Assembly (NCBI RefSeq): GCF_016907275.1
Contig: NZ_JAFBBP010000001.1
Location: forward strand, 1 to 64,000
Reading direction: 5' to 3'
DNA: 64,000 nt
DNA from: Micromonospora luteifusca
GTDB lineage: Bacteria > Actinomycetota > Actinomycetes > Mycobacteriales > Micromonosporaceae
Below the pieces are notes generated by a model. It searched no databases and was not told the origin of the DNA. It was given only the letters and a program-made list of their open reading frames with translations. How positions within the stretch are numbered: the first letter of the stretch is position 1; the number at the start of each line of letters is the position of its first letter. Below, in pieces: positions 36,419 through 44,280 of this stretch. A program made the position numbers and the translations under genes.

Positions 36419-39147
36419 CACTGCCCGTGCCGCACCTGGACGACCGCGGCTTCCTCGACCTGGTCACCGAGGCCCGGGAACGGATCCGGCAGTCCTGCCC
36501 GGGCTGGACCGACCTGTCGGCGCACGACCCCGGCATGGCGCTGGTGGAGGCGTTCGCGCACCTGACCGAGGTGATGATCTACCGGCTGAACCAGTTGCCG
36601 GAGAAGGCGTACGTCTCGTTCCTGAACCTCCTCGGGATCTCCCGGCACGCGCCCACCGCGGCCTGGGCGGACGTCCGGTTCACCCGCAGCGGCACCGACA
36701 GCGCCGCGGTGCGGATCCCGGCCGGTCTGCGGGTCGCGGCGGCCCGTGGCGCGGATCCCCGGCCGGTCATGTTCGTCACCACCGAACCGGCCCTGCTGCC
36801 CGCCGGTGAGGCGTCGGTGACGGTCCGGATGCACCACTGTGAACCGGTCGAGGCGGAGCTGCTCGGCGTGGGCACCGGCCAGCCCGGGCAGGTGCTGCGG
36901 GCCGCCCACGCCCCGCTGGCGCACACCGCCGAACCGTTGGATCTGCTGCTCGGGGTGGAGGTGCCGGCCGGCACGGTCGAGTTGGGTGCGGCGGCCCGCG
37001 AGCACGACGGCCGCACGTTCGAGATCTGGCCGCCGGTGGACAGCTTCGCGGGGATCGGGCCGCAGGCCAAGGCGTACCTGATCGATCGCTGTTCGGGCAC
37101 CGTCACCTTCGCCCCGGCCCTCGACCTGCGACCGCCCGCCGGGACGACCCCGGCCACGTCCGGCGACCCCGAAGCAGCCGCGACAGGCGGCCCGACGGTG
37201 GCGGCGGTGCCGCCGGCCGGGCGACAGGTCCGGCTCTGGTACCGGGCCGGCGGCGGACCCACCGGCAACGTGGCGGCGGGCACGCTCACCAGCCTGCGCG
37301 ACCCACTACCCGGGGTACGCGTCGACAACCCCGCGCCGGCAGCCGGCGGCCGGGAGATGGAGGCGCTGGAGTCGGTGTTGCTGCGCGGTCCGTACGAGTT
37401 CTTCGCTCAGCAGCGGGCGGTCACCGCGCGTGACTTCGAGGTCCTCGCCACCAGTTCCGGCGCGGTGGCGCGGGCGCGGGCGTTCACCCGCGCCGCGGTG
37501 TACAGCTTCGCCCGGCCCGGTGAGGTCGAGGTGGTGCTGGTGCCGTACGTGCCACCGGCGGCCCGCCCCGGTGGCCGGCTGCCGGTGGCGGTGCTGCGTG
37601 AGCACGAGGTGCCCGAGGCGCGGCGCCGGGTGGAGGCGGACCTGGAGGAACGGCGGATGGTCGGCATCCGGTCCCGGGCGACCTGGGCCCGGTTCAAGGC
37701 GGTGTCGGTACGCGCCCGGGTGGTGGTCCGCCGGGAGGAGGACGTGGACGCGGTCCGGCGCCGGATCCACGACCGGCTGCACCAGACGTTGAGCCCGCTG
37801 CCGACCGCGCTCAACCCGACCGGCTGGCCGTTCGGCGAGCCCCTGCGGGCATCCAACGTGTACCGGCTGCTGGAGCACGCCGAGCCGGGTGTGCGCTACG
37901 TCGAGTCGGTCCGGTTCGTCGTCGACGAGGCGCCCGACGCCGGGGTACGCGCGCTCGCCGTCGACCAGTACCAGCCGCGCACCTGGTACGCCGGGCGCGG
38001 CCCGGTGCTGTTTCGCTCCAGCAACGGCGGTGCGGGTTGGGAGCCGGCCGGCCGGTTCGACGACGAGACCGTGCTGCGGGTGGCGCCCGCCCCCGCACCG
38101 GTACGGCCCGGCATCGTCGCGCGTCCCGGCTCGGTGGCGGTGGTGACGCTGCGCGCCTCCGGCGGTTCCCGGGTGCACCTGAGCACCGACCTGGGCGAGA
38201 CGTGGTCACTGCTCACCGACCTGGATTCGCGGATCTCCGACGTGGCCTGGCTGGACCGCGACGGAGCGGGCGCGCTGCTGGTGGCCACCGACACCGGCCT
38301 GTACGAGGTGTCGCTGCTGCCCGGGGCGGTGCCGCTGCAGATTCTGGTCGACCCGTCCGACGCCGACCGGGGGTTCTACGCGGTGCGCGCGTTCGTCTCG
38401 GAGCGGGGCGCGCCGGGCGTGGCGGTGGCTGCGCAGGCCAGCTTCGGGGTGTACCTGTCGACCGCTGGCGGCCGGCCCGGCAGCTTCACGCACGTCGGTC
38501 TCTCCAACGTGGACAACCGAGTCCTCGCGGTGCAGTACGACGGCCCGGCGACCCTGCTGTGGAGTGGCGCGGGTGAGCCGGACCCGAGGAAGCCCGGCCA
38601 GGGTTGTCACCGCACCCGGCTGTTCGAATCCGACGTGAAGTGGCAGTCGGTGCAGGCCGGCTGGATCGGCGGCACCTGCCGGGATCTCGCGTTCGCCGGG
38701 CCGCAGGCGGTGGCGGCCACGCAGAGCGGCGGGGTGTTGCGGCTGGACACCCTGGCCGCCCAGCCACAGTGGCAGTCGGTGTCGGTCAACTGCGGTCTGC
38801 CGCTGCGGGACCGGACCCGCTTCGTGCCGGTCGACGCCATCGCCGTGAGCGGCGGCTCCGGCTCGGCCGGTCCCGCGACCGGCGGCTCCGGCGGCTCCGG
38901 CGGTGCTGGCGGTGCTGGCGGTGCTGGCGGAACCATCGGGGCTGGCGGGGCCGGCGGAGCCGCCGCGGAGCGGTTGATCCTGGCCGGCGGTGAGCGCGGC
39001 GTGCACCGCAGCGCCGACGCCGTCGACTGGACACCCAGCGCCAACCAGGCCACCGCCGACGTGGTGACCGTCCCGGATACCTGGCTGCTCTGCTCCGGCG
39101 AGCACGACATCGAGGTGGTGCGCCAGGATGCGACGTTCGGCGATTGA
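36415..39147 (+). CDS. Baseplate J-like protein (Afp11/gp6) with C-terminal BNR/beta-propeller-like domain
   Basis: The product is 910 residues. The N-terminus (about 1-60: WTDLSAHDPGMALVEAFAHL, TEVMIYRLNQLPEKAYVSFL) and the middle part with FFAQQRAVTARDFEVLATSS match gpJ wedge proteins. From about residue 530 a new domain follows with sialidase-type Asp-box motifs (FRSSNGGAGWEP, LSTDLGETWSLL, HRSADAVDWTP), suggesting a beta-propeller of several blades. A Gly-rich insert (GGSGGAGGAGG) lies near 825-850. Propellers of this type bind ligands or proteins, so this could be a docking module on the baseplate periphery. It overlaps the next gene by 20 bases. Confidence 0.88.
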   Translation: MTLPVPHLDDRGFLDLVTEARERIRQSCPGWTDLSAHDPGMALVEAFAHLTEVMIYRLNQLPEKAYVSFLNLLGISRHAPTAAWADVRFTRSGTDSAAVRIPAGLRVAAARGADPRPVMFVTTEPALLPAGEASVTVRMHHCEPVEAELLGVGTGQPGQVLRAAHAPLAHTAEPLDLLLGVEVPAGTVELGAAAREHDGRTFEIWPPVDSFAGIGPQAKAYLIDRCSGTVTFAPALDLRPPAGTTPATSGDPEAAATGGPTVAAVPPAGRQVRLWYRAGGGPTGNVAAGTLTSLRDPLPGVRVDNPAPAAGGREMEALESVLLRGPYEFFAQQRAVTARDFEVLATSSGAVARARAFTRAAVYSFARPGEVEVVLVPYVPPAARPGGRLPVAVLREHEVPEARRRVEADLEERRMVGIRSRATWARFKAVSVRARVVVRREEDVDAVRRRIHDRLHQTLSPLPTALNPTGWPFGEPLRASNVYRLLEHAEPGVRYVESVRFVVDEAPDAGVRALAVDQYQPRTWYAGRGPVLFRSSNGGAGWEPAGRFDDETVLRVAPAPAPVRPGIVARPGSVAVVTLRASGGSRVHLSTDLGETWSLLTDLDSRISDVAWLDRDGAGALLVATDTGLYEVSLLPGAVPLQILVDPSDADRGFYAVRAFVSERGAPGVAVAAQASFGVYLSTAGGRPGSFTHVGLSNVDNRVLAVQYDGPATLLWSGAGEPDPRKPGQGCHRTRLFESDVKWQSVQAGWIGGTCRDLAFAGPQAVAATQSGGVLRLDTLAAQPQWQSVSVNCGLPLRDRTRFVPVDAIAVSGGSGSAGPATGGSGGSGGAGGAGGAGGTIGAGGAGGAAAERLILAGGERGVHRSADAVDWTPSANQATADVVTVPDTWLLCSGEHDIEVVRQDATFGD

Positions 39148-39643
39148 ACGGCTGCTGCCCGCCGCCTATCAGCGGGCCTGCGTGCCTGGCAGCGTGCTCT
39201 GGGCGCTGCTCGACGTGATGGAAGGGCTGCACGCCCCGGACGAGGCGATCCTCGCCGAGGTGGACGCCCTGTTCGACCCGTACCGGGCGCCGGACGGGCT
39301 GGTCGTGCGGTTGACCCGCTGGGTGGCGATGGACCACGTGGTGGCCTCGCACCGACCGGACGCCCCGCTGCCGCTGCCGGTGGGCCGGCTGCGCGACCTG
39401 GTGGCCAACGCCGCGCTGTTGGCCCGGTGGCGTGGCACCCCGTACGGAATGCGCAGAGCCCTGGAGTTGGCCACCGGGCTGCCGGGCTTCGCGATCGACG
39501 AGCCCGCCGAGCAGCCCTTCCACGTCGTGGTGCGGGTGCCGGCCGCCGCCGCCGGCCAGCTCGCCGTGATCACCCGCATCGTCGAGGCGGAGAAACCCGC
39601 CTCGACCACCGTCGAGATCGTCCTGGAAGAGGAGTCGTCATGA
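39128..39643 (+). CDS. Phage tail protein I-like (Afp12-type) baseplate protein
   Basis: The product is 171 residues. RRSAIERLLPAAYQRACVPG, then LLDVMEGLHAPDEAILAEVD and WRGTPYGMRRALELATGLPG, match the Tail_P2_I/phage-tail family that connects gpJ wedges to receptor-binding parts. It overlaps gpJ by 20 bases and the next gene by 4 (ATGA). No tail-fibre gene follows it, unlike in Afp/PVC clusters. Confidence 0.88.
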   Translation: MRRSAIERLLPAAYQRACVPGSVLWALLDVMEGLHAPDEAILAEVDALFDPYRAPDGLVVRLTRWVAMDHVVASHRPDAPLPLPVGRLRDLVANAALLARWRGTPYGMRRALELATGLPGFAIDEPAEQPFHVVVRVPAAAAGQLAVITRIVEAEKPASTTVEIVLEEESS

Positions 39644-40569
39644 CCACCGAGTGGGCGGTCGTCGCCGCCGCCGAGCAGTTCACCCTCGACCCGCGCAACA
39701 GCGGCGAGCTGACCTTCACCGTCTCCAACCCGGGAAACGCACCGGACACGGTGGTGTTCGACGTGGCACCCGGCGACGGCTCCCAGCGGGCGTGGTTCAC
39801 CGTCGCCGAACCACAGCGGGTGGTACCCGGCCAGGGCTCAGTGTCGTTCCTGGTCAAGCTGGCCGTGCCGGCGGGCACCCCGCCTCGGCGCTACGACATG
39901 ACCGGGTTCGCGTACTCGGCGAACACGGCCCCGGAGGAGAGCTCCCGTTCCAGCGGCCGGGTCACGTACGAGGTGCGGGCGGTCGCGCCACCACGGCGTA
40001 CCCCGTGGTTGTGGATCGCCGCCGCGGCGGCGTTGGTGCTGGTGGTGGTGACCGTGGGGGTGGTGCTGCTGACCCGCGACGGCGAGCCGGCCCCCGGCGA
40101 GCCCCGCGTGGTCACCGTCGAGGCGGAGAGCCTGGTGGAGGGCGCAGCCGTCGAGTCGCCGCGCAAGAGCGGCGCGGTCGTGGTGGCGCAGCCCAACTGC
40201 TGCGGGGTGACCTGGTCCGGCGACAAGCAGCTGTTCTTCCAGGGGTTGGCCATCGGTGACCAGGTCACCGTGACGGTGCAGATCCCAGCCGACGGCACGT
40301 GGCGTTTCGCCGCCGTGCGCACGACCTCGTTCGACTACGCCAACACGGTCTTCACCATCGACGGCGCCCAGGTCGGCGGCGCGTTCCTCGGTTTCAGTCA
40401 GACCGTGAAGAAGACCGAGTTCCTGGACGTGGGCACGGTCCGGCTGACCAAGGGCCCGCACCGGGTCACCCTGGCGGTGGTGGGCAAGACGCAGGGCACC
40501 AACCGCTACTTCGCGGGCGTGGACGAGATCCGGTTGACCGAGATCGTGGCGCAGGCCGTGGCGCGATGA
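39640..40569 (+). CDS. Single-pass membrane protein: Ig-like domain, TM helix, carbohydrate-binding-like domain
   Basis: The product is 309 residues. The N-terminal Ig-like domain (about 10-115; FTLDPRNSGELTFTVSNPGN, RVVPGQGSVSFLVKLAVPAG) has no signal peptide. It is followed by Arg-Arg and one TM helix (about 123-144). The C-terminal part (about 155-305) resembles a CBM6/35 jelly roll (VTVEAESLVEGAAVESPRKS, YFAGVDEIRLTE) with a CC pair. By the positive-inside rule the Ig domain is cytoplasmic and the CBM-like domain faces the wall. It is coupled to its neighbours by ATGA overlaps. It is a natural candidate for anchoring a cytoplasmic CIS baseplate to the membrane and wall; this is inference. 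Confidence 0.75.
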   Translation: MTTEWAVVAAAEQFTLDPRNSGELTFTVSNPGNAPDTVVFDVAPGDGSQRAWFTVAEPQRVVPGQGSVSFLVKLAVPAGTPPRRYDMTGFAYSANTAPEESSRSSGRVTYEVRAVAPPRRTPWLWIAAAAALVLVVVTVGVVLLTRDGEPAPGEPRVVTVEAESLVEGAAVESPRKSGAVVVAQPNCCGVTWSGDKQLFFQGLAIGDQVTVTVQIPADGTWRFAAVRTTSFDYANTVFTIDGAQVGGAFLGFSQTVKKTEFLDVGTVRLTKGPHRVTLAVVGKTQGTNRYFAGVDEIRLTEIVAQAVAR

Positions 40570-41027
40570 GTGGCCGGCAGAAGGCGCTGCTCGGGCTGCT
40601 CGCCGTGCTGCTGGTGGCGCTGTTCGTGGTCGCCGTCGGCGCGGGCCGGGACGACCCGGGTGATCCGGGCGCCCGGCATGGGTTCGTCGACCGGCTGGGT
40701 GCGCTCGGGGGCGAGCGTTCCACGGTGGACCCGTCGACGGTCAGCGCCGACTGCGCGGATGGGACCGGCCGGTTGGTGTTCTCCGGCAGCTGCGTGGTGC
40801 GGGTCGCCGACCCGGGCGGGCTGCGCACCCTGGTACTGCGCAGCGCGGCGCGGTTCACGGTCGTCGCGTCGGCGCCCGGCGACGCCGAGCTCACCATCCG
40901 CGACGAGGTCGAGCCGGCGTCCGACGGCTCCGGCGCGGTGGCGAAGGTCGCCGTCGACCAGGCCACCGAGGTGGGCCTGACCTGCCCCGGCCTGGGTAGC
41001 TGCACAGTCCTCGTGGCCACGTCCTGA
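40566..41027 (+). CDS. Small single-pass membrane protein with extracytoplasmic domain, CIS operon
   Basis: The product is 153 residues. The N-terminal MSGRQKALLGLLAVLLVALF forms a signal anchor (about 7-27). The rest is a compact beta-rich domain with four Cys in two close pairs (SADCADG ... GSCVV and LTCPGLGSCTV), likely disulfides outside the cell. It overlaps the previous gene by 4 bases. A short tandem repeat follows the stop. No family recognised. Its position next to the Ig-TM-CBM protein suggests they act together. Confidence 0.65.
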   Translation: MSGRQKALLGLLAVLLVALFVVAVGAGRDDPGDPGARHGFVDRLGALGGERSTVDPSTVSADCADGTGRLVFSGSCVVRVADPGGLRTLVLRSAARFTVVASAPGDAELTIRDEVEPASDGSGAVAKVAVDQATEVGLTCPGLGSCTVLVATS

Positions 41028-41028
41028 C

Positions 41029-41078
41029 CTGATCGTCGTGGTCACGTCCCGAGCTGATCGTCGTGGTCACGTCCTGAC
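41029..41078. repeat. 25-bp tandem repeat, two copies, in the CIS operon
   Basis: CTGATCGTCGTGGTCACGTC-type units begin at 41029 and 41054 with period 25. The preceding coding end (TCGTGGCCACGTCCTGAC, to 41028) looks like a third, diverged copy, so the repeat appears to have arisen by duplicating the 3' end of the upstream gene. It separates that gene from the last CIS membrane protein. Confidence 0.85.
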
Positions 41079-41097
41079 CTGAGAGGAAGGTGCCGCC

Positions 41098-41874
41098 GTG
41101 GGTGACCTGCGTAAGCCGTTCCTGCTGCTGGCCATGCTCGCGATCGTCCTGGCGATCGGGGTGGAGCTGGGTGCCGAGCTGCTGCTGGGCGGCGCCGACG
41201 CCGGCGCGGCGCTCGCCGACAGCGCCGGCGCGCTGGACGTGGAGCTCGACGACGCGTCCGGGGTCAGCGAGCCGTCCGGTCGAGGCACCGGCTACCTGGC
41301 GTTGATCGACGCAGTGGCGGTGTGGAGCACCGGGCTCTTCTGCCTGGGCCTGCTGCTGCCCGAACGCGTCCAGGGCCGTGTGCAGGGCGTGGCCAGCCTG
41401 ATCTTCTCGATCATCCTGATCATCGTCGGGCTGGTCGCGCTGATCGTCGCGTTCGTGGAACTCATGATCATGGTGTCGCTGTTCCTGGCCGTCCCGTTCG
41501 GCACGCTGGCGTACCTGGCGCTGTGGGGGTTCTTCCCGGTCGGCGAGGCGGCGGTGCTGCTCGGGCTGGTGCTCCTGCTCAAGCTGGTGTGGGCCGGGCT
41601 GCTGGTGCTGGCCCAGCCGCGCTTCCTACAGAACAAGGGCCTCGTCCTGTTGATCGTCACCACCCTGCTCTGCACGGTCGTGCTGGAGTTCCTGCACAAC
41701 CTGGTGCCGGTGATCCTGGTCAGCATCGTCGACGACGTGGCGGCGCTGATCTTCGCGGTGATCGCGATCATCTGGGGGCTGGTGCTGCTGATCGGCTCGA
41801 TCCCAGCGATAGCCAAGGCCATCCGGGTCACCGCAGCCCTGCCCGCCCGGGCCGGAGCGCACCCTTCCCGCTGA
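41098..41874 (+). CDS. Polytopic membrane protein, last gene of the CIS operon
   Basis: The product is 258 residues from a GTG with GAGAGGAAGG upstream. There is one helix near residues 7-32, an acidic loop (about 36-62), then five or six strongly hydrophobic helices from 66 to 245 (LIFSIILIIVGLVALIVAFV and similar), and a basic tail. No transporter motif is visible. Together with the other membrane proteins it makes the operon unusually membrane-rich for a CIS. It ends just before palindrome element B. Confidence 0.7.
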   Translation: MGDLRKPFLLLAMLAIVLAIGVELGAELLLGGADAGAALADSAGALDVELDDASGVSEPSGRGTGYLALIDAVAVWSTGLFCLGLLLPERVQGRVQGVASLIFSIILIIVGLVALIVAFVELMIMVSLFLAVPFGTLAYLALWGFFPVGEAAVLLGLVLLLKLVWAGLLVLAQPRFLQNKGLVLLIVTTLLCTVVLEFLHNLVPVILVSIVDDVAALIFAVIAIIWGLVLLIGSIPAIAKAIRVTAALPARAGAHPSR

Positions 41875-41882
41875 ACCCCGGT

Positions 41883-41937
41883 GATCATGAGGTTATTGCC
41901 ATCCCGGCCGGCGTGTCGTGGCAACAACCTCATGATC
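41883..41937. terminator. Palindromic repeat element B (bidirectional terminator candidate)
   Basis: Arms of 19 bases (41883-41901 and 41919-41937; GATCATGAGGTTATTGCCA with one mismatch) enclose a 17-base loop. It lies between the convergent CIS operon and cupin gene, with a run of GGGC repeats to its right (about 41956-41993). It is the inverted-orientation relative of element A. Confidence 0.8.
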
Positions 41938-41994
41938 GACCCGGCCCTGGCCGGCCGGGGGCGGGCGGGCGGGCGGGCGGGCGGGCGGGCGGGG

Positions 41995-42369
41995 TCAGTC
42001 CACCTTGGTTAGGAGGGGTTTGCCTTTTTCCACCACGTAGGTGGCCAACTCGACCGCGATGCCGTCGCCGACGTTGCGGGCCTGGTGGTGGACGCCGTAG
42101 GGCACCGTCAGCGCATCACCGACATTGCACACCACCGGTGGCTGACCCTCGAGCGTGTATTCCAGAGTTCCCTGCAGAACGCAGATGATCTCTTCGCCGG
42201 GATGGAAGTGCTTGAACGGCGGTGAGTCCGGCGTGAATTCCACGCGACTCTGGATGACCTCACGTCCGGGAATGCTGAGATCGTGTTTCTGCAGATCGAC
42301 ACGCCACACTCCCGGCGCTCCCTCGACCGCCGCCGGACTGATGCCCTTGGGCCGATCCTGTCCGCTCAC
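41995..42369 (-). CDS. Cupin-domain protein
   Basis: The product is about 124 residues. The cupin motif 1 region is SPPFKHFHPGEEIICVLQGT, then EYTLEGQ; motif 2 is VGDALTVPYGVHHQARNVGD. His and Glu positions suit a metal site. I chose the GTG at 42369, 5 bases after AGGAGG; the GTG one codon earlier is also possible. Small cupins include dioxygenases, isomerases and regulators, so no reaction is assigned. It is separated from the sugar operon upstream on the same strand by about 270 bases without a recognisable gene. Confidence 0.85.
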   Translation of the reverse strand: MSGQDRPKGISPAAVEGAPGVWRVDLQKHDLSIPGREVIQSRVEFTPDSPPFKHFHPGEEIICVLQGTLEYTLEGQPPVVCNVGDALTVPYGVHHQARNVGDGIAVELATYVVEKGKPLLTKVD

Positions 42370-42640
42370 CACGGCCTCCTATGAGCCGTCGCGCAGACGG
42401 CGCCCGTTCCCGTTGACATCCGCTCGAGGATAAGGGGCCGCAGACCCCTCCGGGGCAGGGATGACTGACAAGCAGACCCACGACGCGACGCGCATCGTGG
42501 GCTGCCGAGCCCGGTCACTGACGAGCGGATTCCCACCACGCCAGATTGGCGGTCGCCTGCGCCGCCGGTTCGATGAGCTCCCACCTACCCGGCAGACCCG
42601 GAGAGCGCCACCAACTTCACAAAGTAGTACCCCTGTCCGG

Positions 42641-43504
42641 TCACCGGACGGAGGCGCTGACCGCCAGGGCGGCGGCAGCGGCGGCGTCCAGTGCGCCGTC
42701 GGCGACGACCACCGCGTGCCGGCCCCGCCGCTTCGCGCCGGCCGCGATGGTGACCGGCCGCTCGAACGCGAACGCCACCCCCACACCCGGATACATCGCG
42801 GTCCGCGTGAACCACCGGTCGCCGTCGCCGAGACCGCTGAAGACCAGGGTGTACGCCCGCCCGTCCGGCCCGGTGCCGGCGAGGGCGACCCACGCCTCGG
42901 CGGAGCCGTTGACCGCCTTCTCCCCCGTCGCCGACGCGCTGAACACCGACGCGGGCTCGGTCGAGACCGCCCGCCAGAAGAACCCGCCGTAGCCAGCACC
43001 GTCGGGACGGCCGTTGGTGGCCGGGCTGCCCAGCCGTACGTCCTGCCCGTCCGGGGCCCGCAGCGTGTAGTCCACGTCCAGCCGCCAGGCCGACACGTCC
43101 CCGGTCAACGGCGTGGCGGTGAGCCGACGGTCTTCGGTGAGCAGCACCGCCGCGTGCGGGTCGCGCCACTCGAGCCGGTGGGCGAGATGGTCGGCGGACC
43201 GCTCCGACCAGCCGGTGTGCGCGATCCGCCCGTGGTCGTCGCGCCAGGTGTAACCGACGTCGCGGACGTAGGTGCGCCCGCCCCAGAGGTTGCTGCCGTT
43301 GACGTCCTGCACGGCCAGGGACGCGCCGAGGTGCCACACGTGGTCGGCGGGCAGCGCGTCGGTGACCACCGTGCCGCCCAGGGTGCGGACCGGATGCAGG
43401 TACGGCCGCGGTCCGTGCCGCGCGTCCAACGCCGGGTCGACCACGTACCGGGCCACCTCCGTTCCGTCGACCACCAACCGCGCCGACTCCTGCGCGGCGT
43501 TCAC
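42641..43504 (-). CDS. DUF6807 (PmoA-like) family protein
   Basis: The product is 287 residues. RPYLHPVRTLGGTVVTDALP, then ADHVWHLGASLAVQDVNGSN, is the hallmark of the PmoA-like/DUF6807 family, found in polysaccharide and sugar utilisation loci next to Gfo/Idh oxidoreductases and ABC importers. No signal peptide, so probably cytoplasmic. Its biochemical role is not established. The GTG at 43504 overlaps the upstream DUF624 stop (GTGA). It is the last gene of the leftward sugar operon. Confidence 0.85.
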   Translation of the reverse strand: MNAAQESARLVVDGTEVARYVVDPALDARHGPRPYLHPVRTLGGTVVTDALPADHVWHLGASLAVQDVNGSNLWGGRTYVRDVGYTWRDDHGRIAHTGWSERSADHLAHRLEWRDPHAAVLLTEDRRLTATPLTGDVSAWRLDVDYTLRAPDGQDVRLGSPATNGRPDGAGYGGFFWRAVSTEPASVFSASATGEKAVNGSAEAWVALAGTGPDGRAYTLVFSGLGDGDRWFTRTAMYPGVGVAFAFERPVTIAAGAKRRGRHAVVVADGALDAAAAAALAVSASVR

Positions 43505-44280
43505 GGCAACTCGGCGTGGGCGGGGAGCGACCCGCGGCCGGCGATGTGAGCGGGGACCGACCTTCGGCCGGCTGCGTGGGCGGGGACCGGCCCGCGGCCG
43601 GCTGCGTGGGCGGGGACCGGCCCGCGGCCGGCTGCGGGAGTGGGGACCGGCCCGCGGCCGGCGACGTGAGCGGGGACCGACCTGCGGCCGGCGACGGCGT
43701 GCAGGGCGGCCACGGTGTAGCCGGCGAGGATCGGCACCGCGACCGGGGTGACCAGGACGGCGAGCAGCCCGGCCAGCGCGGCGACCCCGGTGAGCGCCGC
43801 CCAGCGGGCGGGCGCGTCGAGGCAGGCGCGGGCGGCGGACCGGGCTGCCGCCCGCCACCGCCCGCCCCCGTTGCCGCCCACCTCGACGACGACCAGCCCG
43901 GCGTACCCGATCAGGCCGGCCGTGATCAGTGCGGTCACCAGCAGCGCTGGCGGGCCGCCCGGCACCCGGCCGGTGGCGAGCGCCGCCAGGTCGGCGGCGA
44001 GCAGCCCGACCACGGCGAGCGCGAGCAGGCTGACCGGTACGCCGGGCAGCACCGAACGGACGAACCGGCGCAGGGTGGCCCGCGCCGATGGCCAACTGCC
44101 GGTACGCGTCCAGTCGTGCACCGCCGCGCTGGCCGTCCCGGCCGCCGCCGCCGCGGTGAGCAGGGGCGCTGCCGCCAGCGTCAGCAGGATGCCGAGCAGT
44201 GCCAGGTCGGCGGCGTCGCGGGCGACGTCGCGCCAGTCCCGCCGCCCGGCGGTGTCCGTCGGCTCAGCCCTTGATGCCAC
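43501..44280 (-). CDS. DUF624/YesL-type membrane protein with repetitive C-terminal tail
   Basis: The product is about 259 residues. Five hydrophobic helices (DLALLGILLTLAAAPLLTAA, LPGVPVSLLALAVVGLLAAD and others) fit the YesL/DUF624 family often found beside sugar ABC importers of polysaccharide loci. The last 60 residues are six decapeptide repeats (AGRGPVPAHA type) and are surely outside the fold. The GTG at 44280 overlaps the permease end by 17 bases. Its role is unknown; it is likely linked to transport. Confidence 0.75.
   Translation of the reverse strand: MASRAEPTDTAGRRDWRDVARDAADLALLGILLTLAAAPLLTAAAAAGTASAAVHDWTRTGSWPSARATLRRFVRSVLPGVPVSLLALAVVGLLAADLAALATGRVPGGPPALLVTALITAGLIGYAGLVVVEVGGNGGGRWRAAARSAARACLDAPARWAALTGVAALAGLLAVLVTPVAVPILAGYTVAALHAVAGRRSVPAHVAGRGPVPTPAAGRGPVPAHAAGRGPVPAHAAGRRSVPAHIAGRGSLPAHAELP
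43515..43694. repeat. Six 30-bp in-frame tandem repeats in the DUF624 gene
   Basis: A 30-base unit (GTGGGCGGGGACCGGCCCGC then GGCCGGCTGC) is repeated about six times without spacers, with small substitutions. It encodes the decapeptide AGRGPVPAHA and variants at the C-terminus of the DUF624 protein. Confidence 0.9.

Noticed and set aside
28275..41874. Prophage
   Set aside because: No integrase, terminase, portal, capsid or lysis module is present. Sheath, spike, gp25, gpJ and gpI without head genes indicate an injection system rather than a phage.
43515..43694. CRISPR array
   Set aside because: The 30-bp repeats have no spacers, stay in frame with a membrane protein gene and no cas gene is nearby.
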